18,335 bases of DNA from positions 1 to 18,335 of the forward strand of contig SFHH01000017.1 of the NCBI GenBank assembly GCA_004555735.1. Reading direction: 5' to 3'. Below the pieces are notes generated by a model that saw only the letters and a program-made list of their open reading frames with translations, had not been told where the DNA came from and made no database searches. Source of the stretch: Acidaminococcus fermentans (GTDB taxonomy: Bacteria > Bacillota_C > Negativicutes > Acidaminococcales > Acidaminococcaceae). Positions within the stretch are counted from its first letter, which is position 1. Every line of letters starts with the position of its first letter. Below, in pieces: positions 1-5,836 of this stretch. Both the position numbers and the translations under genes were made by a program.

Positions 1-52
1 GATAAGATATTCGTTTCTATATCCAGCACGATACTGGTTCTACACCTTCAAA

Positions 53-78
53 AGAACCTGGCCATGGGGACAGGTTCT
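53..78. repeat. REP-like hairpin, copy A
   Basis: Perfect 8-bp arms AGAACCTG (53-60) and CAGGTTCT (71-78) surround a 10-nt loop. Read on the minus strand the hairpin is followed by TTTT, so it could act as a second terminator behind bioB. The stretch 53-87 aligns without gaps to the minus strand of 17094-17060 with 28 of 35 identities, and one stem pair changes from T:A to C:G. That is the pattern of a dispersed structured repeat. An upstream GGTTCT (36-41) could compete for the same left arm. The resemblance to REP sequences mobilised by Y1 transposases is from memory and is inference. Confidence 0.55.
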
Positions 79-89
79 ATCCAACGGCT

Positions 90-117
90 CGAGACTCACA
101 ACTCGAGACCCGAGACC
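90..117. repeat. Four tandem 7-bp units (CGAGACC type), array A
   Basis: Four consecutive heptamers: CGAGACT, CACAACT, CGAGACC and CGAGACC. They are preceded by GGCT (86-89). The same layout of GGCT plus four heptamers plus a GC-rich hairpin recurs at 17207-17260. The array lies between the REP-like hairpin and the bioB terminator. Its function is unknown; it is too short and spacer-free to be CRISPR. Confidence 0.6.
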
Positions 118-119
118 TC

Positions 120-155
120 AAAAAGGGGCTGTTGCATGCGCAACAGCCCCTTTTT
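120..155 (-). terminator. Intrinsic terminator of bioB (bidirectional form)
   Basis: The perfect stem GGGGCTGTTGC (125-135) / GCAACAGCCCC (140-150) has a 4-nt loop and is extended by A5/T5 (120-124 and 151-155). It is therefore a terminator on either strand. On the minus strand it begins at the bioB stop codon (156-158). It belongs to the TGTTGCA hairpin family also found behind the glutaredoxin-like gene, queT and thrC. Confidence 0.9.
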
Positions 156-1136
156 TTAGTGGTTGGTCATCCCCAGTTCTTTCAGCATCTCCATATCTTC
201 TTTGATGGTGGTGCCGCTGGTGGTGAGCATATTGCCTGTAATGGATGCGGAGGCCCCTGCTTTCAGTGCCGTGGCTCCATTCTGGGGCAGCAGCTTCCGT
301 CCTGCAGCCAGCCGGATGTTGGCAGTGGGATTGATGAATCGGAAAATGGCGATGGTCCGGAGGATCTCTTCCGCCGGCAGGGGTTTGCGGCCTTCCATGC
401 CGGTGCCGGGAATGGCCATCAGGGCATTGATGGGGATGGATTCGATACCCAGGCTCTGGAGGGTGAAGGCCATATCCAGCCGGTCCTGCCAGGTCTCGCC
501 CATACCGATGATGCCCCCGGAACAGACGCACATGCCTTCCTCCTGGGCGGCTTTGATGGTCCGGATCCGGTCGTCGAAGGTGTGGCTGGTGCAGACCTGG
601 GGGAAGTACCGGCGGGAGGTTTCGATATTGTGGTGGTAGCTGGTGACACCGGCTTCCCGGAGGCGGCGGAACTGTTCCCGGCTGAGGATACCGTGGGAAG
701 CGCACAAATCGATGGTCAGGTCTTTTTTCATGGCCCGGTAGATCTCCAGGGCCTTTTCAAAATCTTTACCGGTAAGGGCTCGTCCCGATGTGACCATGGC
801 GAACCGGTTGGCCCCAGCATCTTGATCAGCTTTGGCGGTTTCCATCACTTCTTCTTTGGAAAGAAAGTCGTATTCCTCACAGCCGGTATGGTGGCAGGCC
901 GCCTGGGCACAGTATTTGCAGTTTTCTCCGCAGCGGCCGCTCCGGGCGTTGATGATGGTGCAGAAGTCCACATGGTTGCCGCAGAAGTGTTTTTGGATTC
1001 GGCCGGCTTCTTCCTGGAGTTCTTCCAGGGGCTGGGTCAGGAGTTCCTGGACTTCCGGATCTGCCGGTTTCAGCCGGTATCCTTCCACAATCCGGTCCGT
1101 CAGTGCACGCAAAGCTTCTATCTTCAATGATCTCAT
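156..1136 (-). CDS. bioB: Biotin synthase (radical SAM), probable anaerobe-type BioB
   Basis: BioB inserts sulfur into dethiobiotin to make biotin, the last step of the pathway. The 326-residue frame has the radical-SAM motif CX3CX2C at C69, C73 and C76 for the SAM-binding [4Fe-4S] cluster, plus the family blocks CSGGIIGMGE (205-214) and IRLAAGR (274-280). Compared with E. coli BioB, the cysteine after the RF pair (C97 there) is alanine (A113), while counterparts of the other auxiliary-cluster residues are present (C145, C205, R275). Extra cysteines occur at 52, 59, 81, 86, 182 and 203. This suggests the obligate-anaerobe class with a different auxiliary cluster, which is inference. The ATG at 1136 directly abuts AGAAGGG. 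A TTG at codon 4 would have better ribosome-site spacing, so the start may be 1127. No other bio gene is visible, so the cell may import dethiobiotin or encode the rest elsewhere. Confidence 0.95.
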   Translation of the reverse strand: MRSLKIEALRALTDRIVEGYRLKPADPEVQELLTQPLEELQEEAGRIQKHFCGNHVDFCTIINARSGRCGENCKYCAQAACHHTGCEEYDFLSKEEVMETAKADQDAGANRFAMVTSGRALTGKDFEKALEIYRAMKKDLTIDLCASHGILSREQFRRLREAGVTSYHHNIETSRRYFPQVCTSHTFDDRIRTIKAAQEEGMCVCSGGIIGMGETWQDRLDMAFTLQSLGIESIPINALMAIPGTGMEGRKPLPAEEILRTIAIFRFINPTANIRLAAGRKLLPQNGATALKAGASASITGNMLTTSGTTIKEDMEMLKELGMTNH

Positions 1137-1151
1137 CCCTTCTGGTATAAT
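1123..1151 (+). promoter_or_regulatory. Possible promoter of the glutaredoxin-like gene
   Basis: A perfect TATAAT (1146-1151) has TTCAAT (1123-1128) 17 bp upstream, a weak -35 match. The resulting leader would be about 80 nt. It faces and overlaps the bioB promoter region, so the two genes may be controlled from one intergenic segment. Confidence 0.35.
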
Positions 1152-1160
1152 ATGCTTATC

Positions 1161-1189
1161 AGTATAAGGAAAGAAAATTTTCTCGTCAA
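1161..1189 (-). promoter_or_regulatory. Sigma-70 type promoter of bioB
   Basis: On the minus strand TTGACG (1189-1184) is followed after exactly 17 bp by TATACT (1166-1161), about 25 bp from the bioB ATG. This is the best-matched canonical promoter in the window. A 12-bp perfect palindrome, AGAAAATTTTCT (1172-1183), fills most of the spacer. Confidence 0.75.
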
Positions 1190-1213
1190 CTAGTCAAAAT
1201 ATAAGGTTAACAC
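1183..1213. promoter_or_regulatory. Possible BirA-type operator overlapping the bioB -35 box
   Basis: GGTTAACAC (1205-1213) matches 8 of 9 bases of the known BirA half-site GGTTAACAA. The partner half at 1183-1191 (TCGTCAACT) matches only 6 of 9 bases of TTGTTAACC, and the 13-bp gap is slightly shorter than typical. Its position over the -35 box suits biotin repression. The weak second half keeps this tentative. Confidence 0.3.
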
Positions 1214-1236
1214 AAAAAGTATAAAGGAGGAAAATC

Positions 1237-1512
1237 ATGGAACTGCTCTTTATCTACATGGATGGATGTCCCTACTGCCGACTGGCCAATGAGGTGCTGG
1301 AAGATCTGTTTGCCAGCCATCCGGAATACAAAAAGATCCCTCTGGTGAAGGTGAATGAAAACCGGGAACCGGAAAAACTGAAGGGTCGGAATTACTACTA
1401 CGTACCCACTTTCTTCTATGGAGAAGAAAAAATCTACGAAGCCCAGCCAGGGGACGGTCGGGAAAAGATGGAAAAGATCCTGGGAGATTTTTTCCAAAAG
1501 GCTGCTGATTGA
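1237..1512 (+). CDS. Small glutaredoxin/thioredoxin-fold protein
   Basis: A 91-residue protein with an early beta strand and the redox motif C11-P-Y-C14, the classical glutaredoxin active site. A V-P-T-F motif near residue 55 provides the cis-proline expected next to the active site. The length fits a single compact thioredoxin fold without a signal peptide, so it should be cytosolic and act in thiol-disulfide exchange or in reducing a specific partner. A strong ribosome site AAAGGAGG (1223-1230) sits 6 nt before the ATG. The gene stands alone, divergent from bioB and convergent with queT. The fold and motif are seen; substrate and electron donor cannot be told. Confidence 0.85.
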   Translation: MELLFIYMDGCPYCRLANEVLEDLFASHPEYKKIPLVKVNENREPEKLKGRNYYYVPTFFYGEEKIYEAQPGDGREKMEKILGDFFQKAAD

Positions 1513-1513
1513 T

Positions 1514-1552
1514 GAAAGGGGGTGTCGCACGTTCTGTGCAACACCCCCTTTC
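1514..1552. terminator. Shared convergent terminator (glutaredoxin-like gene / queT)
   Basis: Two 17-nt arms (1514-1530 and 1536-1552) with a 5-nt loop pair with one exception. At that position the plus transcript has C opposite A, while the minus transcript has a tolerated U:G pair. It should therefore be slightly stronger for queT. The arms overlap the queT stop codon and begin 2 nt after the stop of the plus-strand gene. The T-tracts are short. Confidence 0.8.
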
Positions 1553-2042
1553 ATTCCATCAATATTCTTTTGCAGGTTTCGTTCTTCATGACCATCTTCA
1601 GTAGCAGGTTCCCCAGCACTGTGACACTGAGGAATTCTCCGGCACCGATGTAGATCATGGCGGCACCTAAGGACAAGTCTGGGGGCAGGGCCGCCAGTAC
1701 CTCTAGCTCGGCTCCGATCAGGATTCCGTTGCTTACTACCGGGCACAGGGAGGCCAGGTAAGGGCTTTTCATCCGATGCATGGGCCAGATCCCCAGGAAA
1801 GTGGCCAGAGTGCCCAGGAGCATATCCGGCAGGCCAAAAGGGCTCCCCAGGTTGGCTAAAAAGCATCCGGCCGTGAGTCCGGGAATCCATTTGGGATTGT
1901 AGAAGGCCAATAGGGTCAGACATTCGGAAAAACGCACTTGGACCGGTCCGTAACTCAGGGGAGCCAGGCCCAAGGTAAGAGCGGCATAGACAGCAGCCAA
2001 AAGGGCATTCCGCAGCAGCCAGGTCTCCTTTCCCATCTTCAA
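1551..2042 (-). CDS. queT: QueT-family ECF transporter S-component (queuosine precursor uptake)
   Basis: A 163-residue, very hydrophobic protein with several membrane helices. The QueT (formerly DUF988) signature S-Y-G-P-V-Q-V-R-F-S-E lies near residues 30-40, followed by an N-P-K-W-I-P-G-L-T-A-G-C-F-L-A-N block. Such S-components bind a queuosine precursor in the membrane and work with a shared ECF ATPase/T module, which is not in this window. The first possible codon is TTG (2042), overlapping the nadE stop; an in-frame ATG follows at 2036. The AAGGA upstream lies 5 nt from the TTG and 11 nt from the ATG, so TTG is slightly favoured. Translation is probably coupled to nadE. The link to the queA and tgt genes downstream in this window supports the substrate assignment. 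Confidence 0.88.
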   Translation of the reverse strand: MKMGKETWLLRNALLAAVYAALTLGLAPLSYGPVQVRFSECLTLLAFYNPKWIPGLTAGCFLANLGSPFGLPDMLLGTLATFLGIWPMHRMKSPYLASLCPVVSNGILIGAELEVLAALPPDLSLGAAMIYIGAGEFLSVTVLGNLLLKMVMKNETCKRILME

Positions 2043-3946
2043 GCCTGTCCTTCCAGCAGACGGGCCTTCAGTTCTTTGTATTTCCGGGAATAGAAGGGTT
2101 TCAGCTGGGCTTCTCGGTGGTCATAGCCATAGGCTCGTTTGGAAATGGTCAGGATGGGGGGAGCCTGGATCCGCTTGGCTACGGCCAGGCCGCAGAACAG
2201 CTTCCACCACCGTTCCAGATCCTCGATGAAGGAACGGGCATCCGGGAAGAGCTGGTCCACCAGGCCTTTTTCACAGCCCAGATGTTCTTCCAGGGTCCCC
2301 TCCACGTACCAGGTCAGGAGTTCCTCCGGAGAAGTCTTGTACCAGCTTTCTACGAAAGCCTGGAGCAGGTAATCGTGATAGGGGTAGACCAGGGGATCAC
2401 CGCCTTTGCCCACCGTCTGGGCATCTGACAGTTCCGCACTGGGCTTGATCCGGAAGATTTCGTCCGGGATGACTTCTTTTTGGAATACAGCTTCATTTAG
2501 ATACCGGCCTAGCGCGTAGACTTGGTGTTTCCACAGATCTCCGATGAGAGCCAGGACCCCGGCGATATCTCCGTAGAAGGTGGCATAGCCTACGGTCATC
2601 TCTGCCTTATTGGAGTTGCAGGAGAACCCTCCCCCGAAAAGAGAAGCCAGGCCGGCCAGCACCCGGGCGCCCCGGTCCCGGGCCTGGATGTTCTCCGCGG
2701 CAAAAGGGGTGACTTTCAGATGGAATTCCTCGCCGGTGGCGTAATTGTGCACCGGAGTACTGCTGAACTGGAGGATGGTCTGATCCACCACTTCCTGGAT
2801 GGGGAAGATGGCGTAGTGGGTCCCCAGGGCTTCTGCCATCTTCTGGGCCAGCCCTTTGGTGAGTTCTGAATTGTACTGGCTGGGCATATTCACTAAAAGG
2901 ACGTTTTCCGGTCCCAGGATATCCACATAGAACGCTGCCGTCACGGCAGAATCGATGCCTCCCGAGACGCCGATGGTCATCTTCCGGATCCCCAGCTGTT
3001 CCAGGAACAGGGAAGCCCCGTAGCGGAGAGAAGTGTAGATGGCTTGGGCATCGGTCAGGGGAGGCTGGAGGCCCCGCTCTCCCTGGAGCCGGCCCGTATC
3101 TGGATCCCAGCGGCTCATCAGCAGATCTTCTTGGAAGGCTGGAGAATCAGTGATCATTTCTCCCTGGGCATCATACATGCAGCTGCAGCCGTCATAGGTG
3201 AATACATTCTTGCCGTTGTTCTGGATCCCCACATTGTTGCAGTAGATCAGGGGGATGCCGCAGGAACGGGACTGATTCACGAACAGGTCGTGGCGTTTCC
3301 GGTTCTTGTGGAAGGTATAGGGGGAACAGGATAAGTTGCAGAGGATCTGGGCCCCATTCTTCTTTAACAGCTCCGGAACGTCATAATAGTAATTTTCTGT
3401 CCAGCCGTCCTCGCACAGGAGGACTCCCAGCTGCAGCTCCCGGCCTCGGATGGTCACGGCCACCGGCTTCACCAAGTCTTCGATGGAAACATTCCGGCCC
3501 AGTTCCGGCAGCAGTTTGGCGATGCTATGGAAATACCGGCTGTCATCGAATTCCCGATAGTCGGGGAGGGAAGTCTTGCTGATGAAGGGATAAGGCAGGC
3601 CGCCTCGGAGGAGTTTTCCGTCCTGGGCCACAAAAGCAGCGTTGTATTTCCGTACCCGCCCGTCTTCGTTGACTTTAGAAGGATCGGTGGCGATATTGCC
3701 GAAAATCACGCAGATCCCTTCACTGGCAGCAATGATTTCCTGTCCCCAGGCTGCACAGTCTTGGAGGAAGGCACTCTGTTCCCACAAGTCGCCTAGCAGA
3801 TAGCCAGGGATCATCAATTCCGGCAGGAGCAGGATATCCACCCGGGCCTCCCGGGCTTTGGCGATAGCGGCCAGGGCCCTGCGGGTATTGGCTTCCGGAT
3901 TTCCTGGTTCCACTTGGATTTGTGCACAAGCAATTTTTACGTCCAT
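2039..3946 (-). CDS. nadE: Glutamine-dependent NAD+ synthetase
   Basis: A 635-residue, two-domain enzyme that amidates nicotinic acid adenine dinucleotide to NAD+ using ATP and glutamine. The N-terminal nitrilase-type amidase domain shows the Glu-Lys-Cys triad candidates E43 (LLLPELM), K114 (ISKTSLPDY) and C168 (LLCEDGW). The C-terminal synthetase domain has the PP-loop GVSGGIDSAV at 316-325 and the F-Y-G-D-I-A-G block. The frame is open back to a TTG at 3982, but the ATG at 3946 starts exactly where family homology begins and has GGAG 10 nt upstream. The gene overlaps queT by the stop/start junction, so the two form one operon. It is the longest protein in the window and looks intact. Confidence 0.96.
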   Translation of the reverse strand: MDVKIACAQIQVEPGNPEANTRRALAAIAKAREARVDILLLPELMIPGYLLGDLWEQSAFLQDCAAWGQEIIAASEGICVIFGNIATDPSKVNEDGRVRKYNAAFVAQDGKLLRGGLPYPFISKTSLPDYREFDDSRYFHSIAKLLPELGRNVSIEDLVKPVAVTIRGRELQLGVLLCEDGWTENYYYDVPELLKKNGAQILCNLSCSPYTFHKNRKRHDLFVNQSRSCGIPLIYCNNVGIQNNGKNVFTYDGCSCMYDAQGEMITDSPAFQEDLLMSRWDPDTGRLQGERGLQPPLTDAQAIYTSLRYGASLFLEQLGIRKMTIGVSGGIDSAVTAAFYVDILGPENVLLVNMPSQYNSELTKGLAQKMAEALGTHYAIFPIQEVVDQTILQFSSTPVHNYATGEEFHLKVTPFAAENIQARDRGARVLAGLASLFGGGFSCNSNKAEMTVGYATFYGDIAGVLALIGDLWKHQVYALGRYLNEAVFQKEVIPDEIFRIKPSAELSDAQTVGKGGDPLVYPYHDYLLQAFVESWYKTSPEELLTWYVEGTLEEHLGCEKGLVDQLFPDARSFIEDLERWWKLFCGLAVAKRIQAPPILTISKRAYGYDHREAQLKPFYSRKYKELKARLLEGQA

Positions 3947-3993
3947 TTGTTTCTCGCTCCATAAATTGATATAATGAACCAATAACTGCTTTC

Positions 3994-3999
3994 ATTATA
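3994..3999 (-). promoter_or_regulatory. Extended -10 promoter of nadE-queT
   Basis: On the minus strand TGC precedes a perfect TATAAT (3999-3994), an extended -10 element. The expected -35 position holds only TTTCCT. The start point would lie about 40 nt upstream of the nadE ATG. No riboswitch-like fold is apparent in this short leader. Confidence 0.55.
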
Positions 4000-4068
4000 G
4001 CAAAAGGGGACGGGATAGGAAAGGCGCCTTGAAAAGGACGAACAAAGAAAATTCTTCGCCTGTAAATG

Positions 4069-4097
4069 TTGCGTATATACATCGCATATGCTATGAT
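4069..4097 (+). promoter_or_regulatory. Promoter of thrC
   Basis: TTGCGT (4069-4074), a 17-bp spacer and TATGAT (4092-4097) give a plausible promoter about 35 bp upstream of the thrC start. The -10 box lies inside the spacer of a perfect inverted repeat (4081-4109). Confidence 0.5.
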
Positions 4098-4109
4098 ACC
4101 ATATGCGAT
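4081..4109. promoter_or_regulatory. Perfect 10-bp inverted repeat around the thrC -10 box (operator candidate)
   Basis: ATCGCATATG (4081-4090) and CATATGCGAT (4100-4109) are perfect reverse complements separated by 9 nt that contain the -10 hexamer. The arms are AT-rich in the middle and are not followed by a T-run, so a dimeric repressor site is likelier than a terminator. No neighbouring gene encodes an obvious DNA-binding repressor for it. Confidence 0.5.
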
Positions 4110-4130
4110 AAGCAGAAAGTAGGGGGGACT

Positions 4131-5633
4131 ATGTTATACATTAGCACAAGAGGGAAAACAGATATGGTGAGCTCCGCTCACGCGATTTCCAATGGACTGG
4201 CGGCGGATGGGGGACTCTTCGTCCCGAAAGAATTCCCACCCATCAGCTTGGCGGAAATCGATGCCATGCGGGAAGCGTCCTATAGTGACCGGGCCTTGAC
4301 GGTACTGGCCCGCTTCTTGACGGACTACAGTGAAGACGAATTGCGGAACTGTGTGGAAACGGCGTACAGCAAGGATCGTTTCGGGGATTTCCCAGCCCCC
4401 CTGCACCTGCTGAAGGAGAACCTGGATGTGCTGGAACTGTGGCACGGCCCCACTTGTGCATTTAAAGACATGGCCCTGCAGATCCTGCCTCTGTTCCTGA
4501 CCAAAGCGGTCCAGAAGACCGGGGAACAAAAGAAACTGGTGATCCTGGTGGCTACCTCCGGAGATACGGGAAAGGCGGCCATGGCCGGGTTCGCTGATGT
4601 GCCGGAAACGGAAGTCATCGTGTTCTATCCCCAGGAAGGCGTCAGCGATATCCAGAAGCTCCAGATGGTGACCCAAAAAGGAGCTAACGTCCATGCGGTG
4701 GCTGTGCAAGGGAATTTCGACGATGCCCAGACCGGGGTGAAGATCCTCTTTGGCAGCCAGCCTCTGGCGGAAGAGCTCCAGGAACATGGCTGTGCCTTTT
4801 CGTCTGCCAACTCCATCAACTGGGGACGGCTGGTCCCTCAGATCGTATACTATTTCAGCGCCTATGCCGATGCAGTGAACAGCGGACGGATCGAAAACGG
4901 GGTTCCGGTGAACTTCGCCGTGCCTACGGGGAATTTCGGGGACATCCTGGCCGGCTTCTATGCCAAACTGATGGGCCTGCCGGTGAACAAGTTCATCTGT
5001 GCCTCCAACAGCAATAATGTACTGACGGACTTCATCAATACGGGGATCTACAACCGGAAGCGCCCCTTCCACAAGACCATTTCTCCTTCTATGGATATCC
5101 TGGTCTCCAGCAATCTGGAACGGCTGCTGTTCGAGGAAACCGGCCACGATGCAGCACAGGTGGCGGAGTGGATGAAGGAATTGAACGAAAAGGGCGAATA
5201 CAAGATCGGCACCGAGCTCCAGAACCAGATCCTGAAGGATTTCTTCGGGACCTGGGTGGACGAAGTGGAAACCAAAGAGACCATCGGGGATGTATACAAC
5301 AATTATGGGTATGTGATGGATCCCCATACGGCTGTGGCCTACAAAGCGATGGAAAAATACCGTCTGATGACGGGGGACGAAACCTACAGCATCGTCCTGA
5401 GTACTGCCAGCCCCTTCAAGTTCAATGATGTGGTCCTGGCATCCCTGGATCCGGATACCTATGAAGGGAAAGGACTGGATCCCTTCGTGGCCATGGAAGA
5501 TCTGAGCAAACTGGCGAAGATGCCCATCCCGGCCAGCATGCAGGAACTGCCCAAACTCCAGAGACGGGAAAGCGATGTGGTGGACAAGGGCCAGCTGGAA
5601 GCAGAAGTGAAGAAGCTTTTGGGCTTGGAGTAA
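4131..5633 (+). CDS. thrC: Threonine synthase
   Basis: A 500-residue PLP enzyme converting O-phosphohomoserine to threonine and phosphate, the last step of threonine synthesis. The PLP lysine is K112 in H-G-P-T-C-A-F-K-D, and the phosphate-binding block ATSGDTGKAA follows. The N-terminal I-S-T-R-G region and the length of about 500 residues fit the longer type of threonine synthase. The frame is open further upstream (to 4029), but those codons cover the promoter and operator. The ATG at 4131 has a G-rich ribosome site AGGGGGG only 3 nt away and starts where homology begins. It is a single-gene unit bounded by its own promoter and terminator. Confidence 0.96.
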   Translation: MLYISTRGKTDMVSSAHAISNGLAADGGLFVPKEFPPISLAEIDAMREASYSDRALTVLARFLTDYSEDELRNCVETAYSKDRFGDFPAPLHLLKENLDVLELWHGPTCAFKDMALQILPLFLTKAVQKTGEQKKLVILVATSGDTGKAAMAGFADVPETEVIVFYPQEGVSDIQKLQMVTQKGANVHAVAVQGNFDDAQTGVKILFGSQPLAEELQEHGCAFSSANSINWGRLVPQIVYYFSAYADAVNSGRIENGVPVNFAVPTGNFGDILAGFYAKLMGLPVNKFICASNSNNVLTDFINTGIYNRKRPFHKTISPSMDILVSSNLERLLFEETGHDAAQVAEWMKELNEKGEYKIGTELQNQILKDFFGTWVDEVETKETIGDVYNNYGYVMDPHTAVAYKAMEKYRLMTGDETYSIVLSTASPFKFNDVVLASLDPDTYEGKGLDPFVAMEDLSKLAKMPIPASMQELPKLQRRESDVVDKGQLEAEVKKLLGLE

Positions 5634-5643
5634 AGAGTTGACA

Positions 5644-5679
5644 GGGGGTGTTGCACGCAATGTGCAACACCCCCTTGTT
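5644..5679 (+). terminator. Intrinsic terminator of thrC
   Basis: The perfect 13-bp stem GGGGGTGTTGCAC (5644-5656) / GTGCAACACCCCC (5662-5674) has a 5-nt loop and is followed by TTGTT. It starts 11 nt after the thrC stop. Its stem sequence is nearly the same as in the hairpin at 1514-1552. Confidence 0.88.
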
Positions 5680-5775
5680 ATACCTCTTATAAGGAAGTAT
5701 CTATAAAAAGTGTAACTTTTGTTTCAATTATCTCTAAAAATATACAGTTCCCGGCTTATTTTTTTTGACAAAGTA

Positions 5776-5784
5776 TGGTATGAT
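5776..5784 (+). promoter_or_regulatory. Extended -10 promoter candidate of the hydrogenase gene
   Basis: TGGTATGAT is an extended -10 element (TG at 5776, hexamer 5779-5784), about 50 nt before the ATG. A perfect TTGACA lies at 5765-5770, but only 8 bp before this hexamer. It would need a poor box near 5790-5796 (19-20 bp away) to act as a -35. The exact start is therefore uncertain, though the AT-rich block 5680-5800 clearly contains a promoter. Confidence 0.45.
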
Positions 5785-5836
5785 AGAGAACATATAGATT
5801 GATCGATTTTTTATATGATTCAAAGGGGAGCAAGAA

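Noticed and set aside
90..117. Tandem heptamers as a CRISPR array
   Set aside because: The units are 7 bp and contiguous, without spacers, and no cas genes are present.
132..1130. Plus-strand open frame of 332 codons opposite bioB
   Set aside because: It is the reverse reading of BioB, shows no family motif, and has no ribosome site; bioB has a clear promoter, motifs and terminator.
3947..3990. preQ1 riboswitch in front of nadE-queT
   Set aside because: The leader is about 40 nt, lies before nadE instead of queT, and shows no pseudoknot-forming preQ1 aptamer.
4029..4130. N-terminal extension of ThrC by 34 residues
   Set aside because: The codons cover the promoter and inverted repeat, resemble no ThrC sequence, and the ATG at 4131 matches the conserved start.
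4134..5660. Very long minus-strand open frame opposite thrC, and similar frames opposite the hydrogenase gene (5756-7060), the SpoIID-domain gene (10380-11687) and queA (11720-12748)
   Set aside because: Each lies opposite a strongly conserved gene and its product is rich in His, Phe, Gly and Gln without recognisable motifs. The frames result from codon bias that avoids stops on the complementary strand.
5765..5784. TTGACA at 5765 paired with TATGAT at 5779 as one promoter
   Set aside because: The 8-bp spacing is far too short for one sigma-70 promoter; the extended -10 form is preferred.
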